From Flectonema sp. DT1601 (Eukaryota > Euglenozoa > Diplonemea > Diplonemida > Diplonemidae), in the NCBI GenBank assembly GCA_964019425.1, contig OZ025805.1:213501-277500 (forward strand): a stretch of DNA of 64,000 bases, in the 5' to 3' direction. The first letter of the stretch is position 1; every line of letters starts with the position of its first letter. Shown here piece by piece: positions 33,874 to 44,586 of the stretch. Made by a program: the position numbers and the translations under genes. A model generated the notes under the pieces. The model was not told where the DNA came from, did not search any database, and saw nothing but the letters and a program-made list of their open reading frames with translations.

Positions 33874-36333
33874 ATGGGGGAATATGACAGTATTTCAGTA
33901 GGTCAGTATGGACTACGTCTGAGAAAATTACTCCTACGTGTTGGTAATGAAAATGAAACAGAACTGACCATCGATACCAATCCTGACCAGTCCGAAGTAT
34001 GTTGGAAAGACCAATTAAGTAACAACGAAAGGATACTTAAAAGTGATGGTAGCGGATCATGGATTTTAATATTTGATGGAAAAACTTACCACTCATCGAT
34101 ATCGTCATCACCGTTTGAGGCGCTGTGGGATAGCAATATTAAATTATCTCTTCCGATTAGTGCTCCGAAATCACCAGCATCGACGGTTACGTCTCGTTCT
34201 CGAATTGGAGAGCAGCAATCATGTCTGTCAGATGAATCACTTTCTCGTAAGGAGGAGACTCCAAGATCATCGCCGAGTATCGCAACGTTATCGATTCGAG
34301 ATGGCAACCATTTACGAAATATACGAAACAGTATAGGAATAGCTGCACTCTCTGTTGCATCGGAAGGCTCTACATCAGCTGCTTCTGTTGGTGGTGGTAA
34401 TGCGATATTCGGAGCTACTTGGGAATCTTTATCAGATATTAGTAAACAAGATGTATCAGAAGCTGGAGGTGGAGGTGGAGGTGACATCGAGTGGATTGAC
34501 AGCGATGGTGATAAGAGCAACAATTCTGAATTCACGGAAGAAATTTTCGAAAGCGAAGCGTCAACAGAACCAGAGCCAACATCAGACTACGAGGCTCTTC
34601 GAACCCGACTGAATCTAATGCTCGAAGTCCCATCTTCATCAGTCGGAGCTCAATTTGTCGCTGCGATTTCACTTCTAGCGATCACTGCTAGCACGATTGT
34701 TCTTTGTACTGAAACACTTCCTGAAAATCAAGTTCATGTCAGAGAAGGTTCTGTAAATTGGTTTGCAGTCGAAACAGGATTTGTTATTTTCTTTACTCTC
34801 GAATTGTTGATCAGGTTGTGGGCATCTCCTGAACGACTTCAATTCTGTAAAAGAATTTTAAACGCTCTCGACCTGGTTGCAATCCTCCCCTACTACATTG
34901 AGTTAATAGCTGCTGGTGGATCTGGTAACACCGCATCTGGACTACGTGTCCTTCGGGTTATAAGAGTCGTTAGGGTCTTTAGACTACTACGTATCGCTAG
35001 GTACGCAGAGGGTATTCAGTTGGTCGCGACTGTCATGTCTCAGTTGGGAGACGTGTTAGTTTTAGTCCTTTTCGTGATAGCCATCTCGCTTATGGTTTGG
35101 AGTAGTTGTTTGTTTTACTTTGAAGGATTTTCAATTTCCTCTTTTGATAAACAAAATACTCGTTGGACTAGAGAGAATGAAGTAACTTCACTGATTCCAA
35201 CCAGAGAATATTCACCTTTTCAAAGCATCCCAGCAACTTTCTGGTGGTGTATATCAACCATCACAGTAGTCGGTTACGGAGATGAAGTTCCTTACAGTCC
35301 TTCAGCAAAAGCACTTGCGGCATTTGCGATGCTTTCAGGAACTTTTATTATTGCGATTCCTGCATCTGTTTTTGGAAGTAATTTTTTATCAGAACATCAT
35401 AGAAGGGGTGTTTTAAAGAAAGAACAAAAACATAAAACGGAAGACGACCACAGTCTTATCCTGTCAGCTATCCTCAGCGTTTCATTGGGTAACTGTGGTG
35501 TTGAGGATCAGCGAACGGGAGGAGTCTCTGATGACATCATAAACAGACTCTTGTGGGATGATCAATTCAACGAAATGGCATCAACCCTGGCTATGAAATA
35601 TAAAAATACCGGAAGAGGATTGTCAGACGAAGATTCTGATTATTTACCAAAATTAAAAGCAATTCATTCTCGGACATCAGTCTTGCAGATGAGTCCAATT
35701 GCTCTTGCTCACAGTTCTCTATTTAGTATAGGACCTGCCGGCATCAATACGTTGGTCAATATTCCAATGGCGAAGAATAGAGTTCACGATTCGACTCCTG
35801 ATTCCAGTGCCTTTGCTGGGATTCCTCAGGCAAGTAGTGGGCTTCCAGTCCCAGTTTCAAGATTTGAGGGTACTCAGACGTTTAAAAAACGTCGATCAGT
35901 CAGGAGAAAGAGTACTTTCGCAGGTGAAGACGAAGCTCTGTCTCACACGGTGATGAATAAACTACTTAGAAACTGTCAGTCTTATCATTCTGATTTATCT
36001 GTTCATACTCTTCGTGAACGTGATAAAGCAATGGCTAGAGATGAGAACAGGGGGCTTCAACCGTCAAATATCCGTCTTGACGATGTCTATTTATCAAACA
36101 AACCGACTACATCATACGCAGCATCTTCATTTGGTGTTCCCAGTGATGGTGTTGTCTCTCCTCCACAGTTGATACTGATACCCGCAACACCTGATCGAAA
36201 ATCTTTAAGAAAACCTTTAGAACTAGATGGTACTGTCAGTAGTATTGATGACGAAGAGCAGGTCAGAACTAGTCCACAACATTCGATTAGCTCTGTTCCG
36301 ACTTTAGATGTAAATGGAGTTCGTGTTGAGTAG
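33874..36333 (+). CDS. Voltage-gated potassium channel (Kv-type), six transmembrane segments
   Basis: The protein is 819 residues from the ATG at 33874; an upstream in-frame TTG is not a likely start. S1 is about 255-279, S2 294-317, S3 328-346, S4 356-382, S5 389-416, pore 450-473 and S6 480-504. S4 has arginines at nearly every third position (LRVLRVIRVVRVFRLLRIAR), the voltage sensor. The selectivity filter reads TVVGYGD at about 464-470, so it should pass K+ across the plasma membrane. The S6 hinge is IAIPASV where Kv channels usually have a PVP or similar bend. The 250-residue N terminus is Ser-rich and shows no T1/BTB tetramerisation domain. The 315-residue C terminus has no recognised domain. 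A short upstream frame (33852) could lower translation. Confidence 0.93.
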   Translation: MGEYDSISVGQYGLRLRKLLLRVGNENETELTIDTNPDQSEVCWKDQLSNNERILKSDGSGSWILIFDGKTYHSSISSSPFEALWDSNIKLSLPISAPKSPASTVTSRSRIGEQQSCLSDESLSRKEETPRSSPSIATLSIRDGNHLRNIRNSIGIAALSVASEGSTSAASVGGGNAIFGATWESLSDISKQDVSEAGGGGGGDIEWIDSDGDKSNNSEFTEEIFESEASTEPEPTSDYEALRTRLNLMLEVPSSSVGAQFVAAISLLAITASTIVLCTETLPENQVHVREGSVNWFAVETGFVIFFTLELLIRLWASPERLQFCKRILNALDLVAILPYYIELIAAGGSGNTASGLRVLRVIRVVRVFRLLRIARYAEGIQLVATVMSQLGDVLVLVLFVIAISLMVWSSCLFYFEGFSISSFDKQNTRWTRENEVTSLIPTREYSPFQSIPATFWWCISTITVVGYGDEVPYSPSAKALAAFAMLSGTFIIAIPASVFGSNFLSEHHRRGVLKKEQKHKTEDDHSLILSAILSVSLGNCGVEDQRTGGVSDDIINRLLWDDQFNEMASTLAMKYKNTGRGLSDEDSDYLPKLKAIHSRTSVLQMSPIALAHSSLFSIGPAGINTLVNIPMAKNRVHDSTPDSSAFAGIPQASSGLPVPVSRFEGTQTFKKRRSVRRKSTFAGEDEALSHTVMNKLLRNCQSYHSDLSVHTLRERDKAMARDENRGLQPSNIRLDDVYLSNKPTTSYAASSFGVPSDGVVSPPQLILIPATPDRKSLRKPLELDGTVSSIDDEEQVRTSPQHSISSVPTLDVNGVRVE

Positions 36334-36387
36334 CGAGATGAATCCATAAGAATCTTTTAACAAAATGATTAAGATTTTGTTTTGAAC

Positions 36388-36505
36388 TGATGACGTCGGA
36401 GAAGAAACTATTCAGATTAAGAGCCGTTTATTTATTATTGTCAAAATGTTATCTGTTTTCCCCGTGCGCCAGTAAAACTACTCTGCGATCAACAAAATAC
36501 TTACT
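36388..36505 (+). repeat. Dispersed repeat family R4, copy 1
   Basis: The copy begins TGACGTCGGAGAAGAAACTA and ends with GTAAAACTACTCTGCGATCAAC. Relatives lie at 39298-39455, 42884-43005 and 63098-63213, all close to host genes and flanked by homopolymer runs. Confidence 0.7.
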
Positions 36506-37484
36506 TACTTGCTTATCTGAATGGTTTTTTTTTTTTTTTTCAAAAAAAAATTGATTTTATTCAATTTGTTTTTTTAAGATACAAAAAAAATTACGATTCT
36601 CTCTCTCTCTGTATCTGTCTCTCTCGCTTGAAAGAGAGAGAGGGGTTCCTTTTTTTTTTTCTTTCTTCCCCCTTTCTAGTTATTCATACCACTCTGTGTG
36701 ACGATTAGTGAGCCAAGGGGAGCTTACTACGGGGGAAAAAAAAAAAAAAATACAAATCAGTGGATATATGGTTCTTTTGTAAATTCCATAAGGGATTTAT
36801 AGGAGCGTCAGTTGGGTGGCTGAAAAAAAAAAAAAAAAAAAAAATGGTGTCAGCCACCTTCTCTGTATCTAAACCTGACGAGAGTTTTGTTCTTCATTGT
36901 TTAAATTACAAAACCAAGTTTCGTGACACAAAACAAACAAAAAAACATCACACAGTTATTATATTACTGTTTTCTGTATAGTTTTTAAGATAAAAAAAGC
37001 CAAATTTCTTTTTTCTAAAATACTTTTAACTTGTAAAAATATTTCCGTAAAATGCAAATCCGATAGAGACTTTGAAAGCCGAAAAAAAAAAAATAAAAAA
37101 AAAATAAAAATAAAGTCAACAGTATTTATAGCCTCAAATAATGAATGAACGTGTTACTGCCAGTGAAGGACTTACGTTTTCACTTGCCTTTTTATTTTTT
37201 ATTGATTTGAATTTCTTATGAAGGGGGAATGTTTGCGTCAGTTTTTCTTTGTTTTCTGTTTTGGTGAGATTGGGTTTTTTTATTTTTAATTTCTTTTTAT
37301 ATTTGTTATTGTTCTACCCCTTTTTTTTTTTTTTTTTTCTGTAATTATTATTTTTGTTGTTGTTGTTGTTGTTGTTGTTGTTGATTGTTTGTTTGTTGTT
37401 TGTTGTTTGCATGCGAGACAGAGTGACAGTAGACACTATAGTGTTGAATATTTTTTGTATTATTATTATTATTTTTTTCTTTTC

Positions 37485-38053
37485 CTTCCCCCCCCTTTTT
37501 CATTCCCTTTCTCCGTTCTATTCATTATTATTTTCTTTCTCTTATCACAAAAACTAATCAGGTTTTTTATCATAGGGGGGGAGGTGTTGTAAAGACTGTT
37601 CTCTCGCTTCCTTCCTCAGCTTGCACTCTGCCGTATTACATTATACCCTGATTTTGGTTTCCCAGGGCTCACGATTAATTAAAAATTGAATAACTCGATT
37701 CCGTACTGCACTGAATGACAACACGGAAAAAGAGATGTGTATGCAGCTAAGTTAGAAACATTTATTATAATGTAGAGCAAGTACGTCAATTGCAGGGTGT
37801 TAGCCTGTATTAACATTTTAAGTCACTTGTGTGTCATGAGTTTTTTAATTTTATTATTGAGTTCTGATACAATACAAGAGAGAGTTATATTCGTATGAAC
37901 CTAATCAAAAACAGTCTTCCCCCCCTTTTTCATTCCCTTTCTTCGTTCTATTCATTATTATTTTTTTCTCTTATCACAAAAACTAATCAGGTTTTTTATC
38001 ATAGGGGGGGAGGTGTTGTAAAGACTGTTCTCTCGCTTCCTTCCTCAGCTTGT
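37485..38053. repeat. R6: ~137 bp direct repeat pair
   Basis: Copies at about 37485-37622 and 37914-38053 are nearly identical, sharing TTATCACAAAAACTAATCAG, a G7 run and AAGACTGTTCTCTCGCTTCC. The second copy has inverted ends AACAGTCTT/AAGACTGTT, so it may be a small TIR element. Confidence 0.75.
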
Positions 38054-38965
38054 TCAGATCTTGAACAAGGTGGACCGCTGAGAATTTGTCCTTCCACCCC
38101 CCCGAAAGCTATAAAAAAACATAATCTCTGTGATCTAGTCCTCTGCTGATGCGGGTTACCCAGAATTCCCTCGTGGTCATCAGTTCTGGATTTTTTTTTC
38201 ACTCTTTCCCATAGTTCACTGTTTCCTTCTTGTTTTTTGACATACATCTATGTTAAGTGACTTCTAGGTGCAATAAATAATATTTTTTTGATTTTTTTTT
38301 TTTTTTTTAAAATAAAAAAATCTTGTTGAGTTTACCGTAGTTGTCTATCTTCCAGTCCGCGAATTACCAGATTCGACAACCGTCTTCTAGTCAATAAGAC
38401 AAACAAAAAAAAACAATATAATTTTCCCCTTTTTTTATGTTTTCTTTTTTTTCTCTAAACGTACCTTTTCTTTTGATTAACAACTGCAAGTATTTTTTTT
38501 TTTTTTTTTTTCCAGTCAAATACTTTGATGTTATTTTGCTTTTTTTTTTTAACATTGTCAAAGTTTCACCTTCCCCCCTCAGTCACTTGTATCTAAAGTT
38601 AAGCATCACACCTAGTCACTGTATCTCAGAACTAATGTTAAATTATCGTTATGTTGTTTATGATACAAAACATTTGTATTTTACGTACAAAATCAAACAG
38701 TTAACTCCCCTAGTCACTTGTATCTAAAAAACTAATGTTAAATTATCTTTATATGTAATAAATAAATAAATGTTTTTATGATTCAATACACTTGTAATTT
38801 TTACAAAAAAATCAAAAGAACATACAAACCTCCCCTCCTGTTGTACTCGATTCCGTACTGCACTGAATGACAACACGGAAAAAAAAAGAGATGTGTAATG
38901 CAGCTAAGTTAAGAAACATTTATTATAATGTAAAATATTTACGTCAATTACAGAGTGTATACCTA
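37690..38965. repeat. R5: direct repeat pair
   Basis: Copies at 37690-37830 and 38846-38965 share ATTCCGTACTGCACTGAATG, GACAACACGGAAAAA and ATTTATTATAATGTA. CCGT and ACGG bracket a possible stem. The two copies differ by small insertions. Confidence 0.7.
38380..38590 (+). repeat. Dispersed repeat family R7, copy 2
   Basis: It shares GTCAATAAGACAAAC, GATTAACAACTGCAAGTATT, CCAGTCAAATACTTTGAT and CATTGTCAAAGTTTCACC with 31308-31445 and 57395-57520. Confidence 0.65.
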
Positions 38966-39066
38966 CACTAACATTACTTTTAGTCAAAAATAATGTTAAA
39001 ATTATCGTTATGTTGTTGTTTTATGATACAATACACTTGTATTTTTACGTACGAACTCGAACAGTT
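38631..39066 (+). repeat. R3: three copies of an AT-rich ~70 bp repeat
   Basis: Copies near 38631-38700, 38725-38805 and 38975-39066 share ATGTTAAATTATCGTTATG, ATGATACAATACA and TTTTACGTAC. Two more lie at 57298-57372 and 60283-60368. Confidence 0.7.
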
Positions 39067-39297
39067 AACCTTCTCTCTTGTTATTTTGGTGAATCAGCGG
39101 TAGGAGCTGAAAAAAAAAAAAAATGGAGAGAAGTGTAAACCTGTCAGTCGATTGATGATATTTGTTTTCTGTGTAGTTGTAAGGATTTAAAGATCCATAA
39201 TTTTTTTTTTTTTTTTATCATGTCTTATGAGGTACGCCATTTTCATGATTATTATTTTTTTTTTTAAATTTTTTTTAATTTTAATTTTTTTTTTTTT

Positions 39298-39455
39298 TTG
39301 CACTGACAAAGTTGGAAAAGAAAAACCATTCAGATTAAAAAAAAGAGCATATTTTTTTTTTTTTATTTTCATTATGGTCAAAAAAAAAAAAAAAGAATGT
39401 TATCTATTTTTTCCCCGTTTTATGTGTGTCGTCGGTAAAGCTGTCTGCAACCATC
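39298..39455 (+). repeat. Dispersed repeat family R4, copy 2 (diverged)
   Basis: Shared order: GCACTGACAAAGTTGGAAAA, ATTCAGATTAAAA, then TTATCTATTTTTTCCCC and GTAAAGCTGTCTGC. It is the most diverged copy. Confidence 0.5.
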
Positions 39456-39510
39456 ATTATATATAAGGCTTTTTGTGTTTTCTTTTTTATTATGAACATG
39501 AAAACTTAAA

Positions 39511-39665
39511 GGTAACTATGTTTCAGTCCTGCAAACTGGAATGACTCAGTCTCAACATTTGACATTACTGATGATGAGAGAATAGAGGTAAAGTGGTGTA
39601 TATGGATTACTATGGAAATCTGAATAGTTACTTTATTATGCTAAGTTGCGTATCACGCCTTAGTC
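39511..39665 (+). repeat. Dispersed repeat family R1, copy 2
   Basis: It contains GTCCTGCAAACTGGAATGAC, then ATGATGAGAGAATAGAGG and CTGAATAGTTACTTTATTAT. It is nearly identical to copy 3 at 56869. Confidence 0.75.
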
Positions 39666-40714
39666 AAACAGTTGTTTTTATGATACAATGTCGGTTGTAA
39701 TTCTTACAAAAAAAAAAAAAAAAAAAATCGAACATGCATCCCTCGTCGGGTAATTTAATACTGTCTGAGATTATTGTGATATAAGGCTGCTTTTGTCTGA
39801 ATGGAATTTTTTTTTTTTTTTTTTTTGTAGAAACAGATGGGGTTCCGTAGGATCAAAAAAACTTATCTTAACTTCCTACCACCCTACTAATAAATGGGAT
39901 GCGTCGTGTAGCTAACTTTTGATGGCAATACATTTTATTGTAAATATATATTTAAAAAAAAAAAAAAAAACTATTGTCCTCCTCCTTGCTTCTTCACTTT
40001 GTTTGTTATTCTCCCCCCGCCTTACTTTTTTTATAGTTTTAACTTAGTTTTTCAAGTTGCTTCATATTTAACAGCAGTATCAAAATTGCCTTCCTCTCAT
40101 TTCGTTCTTTGTATAATTGCCAGTCTTTCCAAATTACCGTTTTTTTTTTTTTTTCTTCGTCTTTTTTTGTGTTGCCGTAGTTGTAGTACCGGACGGCATT
40201 ACAGTGATTCACAAAGTGCTTGTGAGAAGAAAATAATTTGAAAAAAAAAAAAAAAAAAAAGAAACAGCAACAACAACCACAACAGCAACAGCAACAGCAA
40301 CAACACTTGTTAACTTACATATTCTTGATGCGTATTCAGTGTCGGTGGGGTGGTCTCCACTGGTTGGTTTTTTTTTCTATTCACATATGTGTATTCTTTT
40401 TTTTTTTTTTTTAAAAAAAAACTTTTTTTAAAAAGTGATATTATCTAAAAACTCATTCATTTTAACAGCCTGTCGTATTTATTATGTAATTCTTTTTTGC
40501 ATTTAACAAGTATTGTAAGAACGAAAAAGAATGTTGGCAGCACACGTAAACCTCCTTTAGCTTTATCAGTTTAAGTCGGTTCACGGTGGGGTTTCGTGTG
40601 ACACAAACAAAAAAAAATATCAACAGTTGTTATATTATTATATTTTCTGTATGATTCTTTTTTCGCCAGGGTTTCGCAATTTTTCCCTTCTCCTCTTTTT
40701 AAAAAAATGATTAA

Positions 40715-42202
40715 ATGGATCTACTAACAAACAGTCCGGATGTGGTATACCATGATCCAACTCAGTCAGCATGTAGAGACGAGGGATTATTTGTAGGAAA
40801 AGTCGACGAAGAATACATCTGCCCAGTTGGCCACGGAGTACTACGAGATCCGGTTATGACTCTTTGCCAACATGAATTTTGCAGAAGTTGTTTACAAAAA
40901 GCTTTACAACATAGAGAAGAATGTCCTCTCTGTAGAAATACACTTAAGGAAAGTGATTTAAAACCAGCGTATAAAACATCTCGTCAGATTCAAAAATTAA
41001 CATCTTACTGTTGTAACAAGATAAATTCATGTGACTGGGAGGGATCTTGGTCCGACCTTGATTCTCATAAAGAGCAATGTCCGTATCAATTACTTGTTTG
41101 TGAATTTTGTAATGAACCGATTCAAAGACGATTAGCTGCTGATCACCTTGAGAGTTGTGTTATGAGACCTGAAATGTGTTTATCTTGTCAAGAAGAGTAT
41201 CCAACTTGTGATATGAACACTCACGTAGCATCGTGTCCAAAAAAGATGATTAGTTGTGATTTGTGTGATAAGAAGATGTTTTTAGAATCTAAAGATAATC
41301 ATGATTCTAACCACTGTCAGTTAGCAATCACTAGCTGTCCTTTTAAAGAGTATGGCTGTCCAGTTGGTGATGTAAAGAGACAGGATCTCGATCAGCACAT
41401 TACGTCCTTTATATCATCACACACACTTCTTCTTTGTGCTAAGATTAGTGATCAGGATAAGAAAATTTTACAACAACAAATGCTGATTGAAAAATTACTT
41501 CAGAGGACATCAGTCCTAACAGTTGAACAAGTTTCTGATAACACTGGACCGTGTAATTTTAGTTCAATCACAGAGGCATTGTTGAATGCTGAGCCAGGTG
41601 ATCACGTTGTGGTTAAAAGTGGTGTTTACAGAGAATGCCTCATGCTAGACAGAGGAATAACTCTTCAGGCTGATGGAGCAAATGTAGTAATTGAGAATGT
41701 TAAGGAAAGCAATGTAGTAATTGTGTCTGGACCTGGGACACTAGCTGGTTTCAAACTTCGTCAAAAAAGTCCGAATTTCTTTTGCATTCGGGTCACATCA
41801 ACAGATAGTCAAACTACAATAACCCGATGCGATATTGAATCTCAATTTTCGTGTCTTCAAATCGAGAGTCATGCCAACCCAATTGTTCGACACAACAAAA
41901 TTCATTCAGCATCTCAATGTGGCATCCTCGTTAAGAAAGCAGGAAAGGGAATAATCCAGCATAATGATATCTTTAACAACTGTCTTGTTAATATTTATGT
42001 TGACGAGCTTGCCGAACCTTGTATTACAGAAAATAGAATTTATAGTAGTCAGCAACACGGAGTGTGGATTAAACCAAATGTGGGACCTGCTGCTGTTGTT
42101 AGTGAGAATATTATTTATAATAACGCGATGAGTGACGTGAAGTTGGAGGATGGTGCGAACCCGAAGATGACGAAAAACAGTTATCGCAGTGGTGAAGGTT
42201 AG
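40715..42202 (+). CDS. RING/TRAF zinc-finger protein with C-terminal beta-helix
   Basis: The protein is 495 residues. Residues 36-73 form a TRAF-like RING with C36, C51, H53, C56, C59, C70 and C73; the second ligand, usually Cys at 39, is Gly with a His at 40, so this RING may be altered or U-box-like. Residues 99-230 are Cys/His-rich TRAF-type fingers, and 245-265 a short coiled coil. Residues 280-490 form right-handed beta-helix repeats like those of FBXO11 (for example HANPIVRHNKIHSASQCGIL). TRAF-type RING proteins are usually E3 ubiquitin ligases or scaffolds; the beta-helix may bind substrate. The usual TRAF/MATH domain is absent. A short upstream frame starts at 40707. The domain calls are solid; the ligase function is inferred. 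Confidence 0.9.
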   Translation: MDLLTNSPDVVYHDPTQSACRDEGLFVGKVDEEYICPVGHGVLRDPVMTLCQHEFCRSCLQKALQHREECPLCRNTLKESDLKPAYKTSRQIQKLTSYCCNKINSCDWEGSWSDLDSHKEQCPYQLLVCEFCNEPIQRRLAADHLESCVMRPEMCLSCQEEYPTCDMNTHVASCPKKMISCDLCDKKMFLESKDNHDSNHCQLAITSCPFKEYGCPVGDVKRQDLDQHITSFISSHTLLLCAKISDQDKKILQQQMLIEKLLQRTSVLTVEQVSDNTGPCNFSSITEALLNAEPGDHVVVKSGVYRECLMLDRGITLQADGANVVIENVKESNVVIVSGPGTLAGFKLRQKSPNFFCIRVTSTDSQTTITRCDIESQFSCLQIESHANPIVRHNKIHSASQCGILVKKAGKGIIQHNDIFNNCLVNIYVDELAEPCITENRIYSSQQHGVWIKPNVGPAAVVSENIIYNNAMSDVKLEDGANPKMTKNSYRSGEG

Positions 42203-42247
42203 CTGAAGTCGCCTATTCTAGCTGTGGCAAAGGGGGAGGAGGAAGAA

Positions 42248-42283
<36 letters not shown>

Positions 42284-43595
42284 ACTTATCAGTTTTTTTT
42301 AATGGAGGAAAAAAAAAAAAAAAAAAAATTCTTATTACAGAAAAAAAATGAAAAGTTAACTTACAAATTTCGTAAATTCCTTTTTTAGCTTTCAAAGGTT
42401 TTTCACCCGAATTATAAAAAAAAAATAAAAGTAAAATAAAAAAATAACGAAGTATTACTTTCATCGGTCGTGATTTGTGATATGGAAGATGCATCGCTTT
42501 GGTCTGTGGGTACTCTAGACTACAAATAGATTTCCGGACCCAAGAGACATCGCTTATTTTGTTATTTGGAATTTCCCCTTAACAAAATGTGCAGGTATTT
42601 ATCATCATGAGCTATAAATAGTATACTTTTAAAGTTTTTTTTTTTTTTTTTTTTTTTTTTTTCAGATGTGCCAGAGAGGGTAAAGAAGCGAATCGGCCCC
42701 CCTCCGACCGTAATATTATGTGGTTTAATGAACAATTGGGGAAAAAAAAAAAAAAAAAAAAAAAAAGGAAATTGACTTTAACCTAAAACTATGCAGAAAA
42801 ATAGTATTGTGTCAGTCGATTTCCTGCAGGATGTCAGATTTTGTGTTTTTTTTTTTTTTTTTTTTTTTTTTTTTGTTTTGTACCGACGTAGTCGGAGAAG
42901 AAACTATTCAGATTGAAAGTCGTTGTTTCTTATTTTTTTTTTTCCATAATTTATTTTCCCCCGTGCGAAAGGATTCTGTCTGCGTTCAACAAAATACCTA
43001 ATACCTGGAGTCAACCCAAACACTGTGCTGCACTTGTCAGTTGGTGTTGAATGGCTCAGCTCCAACTAACACCCCGTGGACAGCTGCGTTCAACGAAATA
43101 TAAGGCTAATCTGATAAGAATTTTTTTGTTTGTTTGTTTGCAGCGAAAACCGTAAACCGACTCAAACCGATAGGTTTACGTGTGCTGTCGTCCCGCCCCA
43201 ACAATCTTTTCTTTTTCTTGCTCTTTACAATACCTAACAAAAAAAAACAAAAAAAAAATAAATAAAGAAGAACTACAGATAGCGGTTCATCTGATTCCCT
43301 TTATACTTAAAGGGGCCACGTTGAAGTCAGATGTTCGATCACTTTGAAAAACATTCATTAGCCTGCTCACTTGTGCCATTTACTTGTGTTAGTCGGAGGG
43401 TTTATTATTATTATTTTTTCTTCTTCCCTACCTTGCTTTTAATATATATATATATAAGTCTTCTCGTTGTGGATTATTTTTTGGTTTAGTGTTGTTACTT
43501 TCTGTGTGTGTTTTTTTTGTTTTTTTCCGTCTTAGTTTTTTTTTTTTTTTTTTTACTGCAAAATTACAAAAAAGATTAACAATAAAACAACAACA
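42203..43595. other. Intergenic, homopolymer-rich
   Basis: It contains poly(T) runs of 25-30 bases and poly(A) runs, and a (TA)n stretch near 43445. An R4 copy is listed separately. No gene is seen. Confidence 0.55.
42884..43005 (+). repeat. Dispersed repeat family R4, copy 3
   Basis: It starts ACCGACGTAGTCGGAGAAGA and ends TCTGCGTTCAACAAAATACC. The start contains a hairpin CCGACGTAGTCGG. Confidence 0.7.
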
Positions 43596-44242
43596 ATGAA
43601 GGGATTAACTCATAATCTAATGCATTGTATGAAATGTCAGAAGTACCCTCTGAAGGTTGCTGCACAAGAAGTTGGTCAGTTAGAATGTGAATTTGATAAT
43701 GATCACATCGTCAGAATGATTCCAAAGCTCGATTGGACTGGACTGCTCTCCCTTCAGCAAGACTTCAAGGAGTTCGCTAAGGTATGCGTTTTTTTTTTTT
43801 TTTTTTTTTTTTTGCACCGACGAAAGTAGGTTAAGTAATACTGTCTGCTTTATCTGAATGGTTTTTTTTGTGCCTACAAACCTAATTTGTTCGGGGTAGA
43901 AGGAGAATTCTGGATGCGTATTTAACCTGTTTTCTTTTATTAGGATCTTGCGAACAAACAAAATAAAAAAGTGTAGAGTAAAGAAAGTGTAATTTGCCGA
44001 TTCTTTTTTTTCTTTCTTCTAAATTTTAATACAACTATCACACAACACACACACAGAAGGACATGACCGCACTTCCTGAGTCCCAACCTGTTGATTTGTC
44101 AGCGCAGACCGAGTTACTTAAAACTATTCATAACTTAATTATGGAAATCAAGGTAGTCACCGGTCACCTTGAGTGTGAGTCATGCGGTACCAAATTCGAG
44201 ATTAAGGACACTATTCCAAACATGGTTCTTAACGAGAAATAA
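43596..44242 (+). CDS. TRM112: TRM112-like methyltransferase activator
   Basis: Exons 43596-43781 and 44057-44242 encode 123 residues, the usual family length (about 125). The intron is 275 bases, GTATGC...ACACACAG, and contains a 20-base T run. The N terminus MKGLTHNLMHCMKC matches the family start, and the C terminus has HLECESCG. Together CxxC at 11-14 and CESC near the end form the zinc site known in yeast Trm112. The central RMIPKLDWTGLL block is also typical. Trm112 is a small cytosolic and nuclear partner that stabilises several methyltransferases acting on tRNA, rRNA and release factor eRF1. A single-copy housekeeping gene is expected. Confidence 0.93.
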
Positions 44243-44586
44243 AAAAAATGTGAGATTTTTTTTGGTTCTATGGAAACGAAGCAAAAAAAAAAAATGCTGC
44301 CTCGAAAACAGTCAGCTACCCCCCCCAACATGTTGAGTCGTTCTATTTTAAATAGCAAAATTTAAAATACTGAGAGAGGTTGCATCTTGTTAAATGGTCA
44401 GTATAACGGAAAAAAAAAAAAAAAAAAAAAAAAAGTTTTTTTTTTGGAACGCACATAAGATTATGAAAAAAAAAAAAAAAAAAGAGAGTTAGGGGGGGGA
44501 CATCAAATACGTTTTGTTCATCAAAAAAAAAAAAAAAAAAAAAACCAACTTCACACTACTTGTCCCCAATCAGGTGCTATATAATA
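44243..44586. other. Intergenic before SMC1
   Basis: The stretch holds three poly(A) runs of about 20-25 bases. CCCCAATCAG ending at 44573 lies 13 bases before the SMC1 start codon. Nothing else is seen. Confidence 0.5.

Larger units (their letters stand above)
36506..40714. other. 4.2 kb intergenic region rich in dispersed repeats
   Basis: No protein gene is convincing here. It contains a (TTG)n run at about 37354-37385, paired repeats R5 and R6, several R3 copies, R1 and R4 copies, and a CAA/CAG run at 40262-40310. A CGCCAG at 40679 lies shortly before the RING gene. Homopolymer runs of 15-25 bases separate most pieces. Confidence 0.55.
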
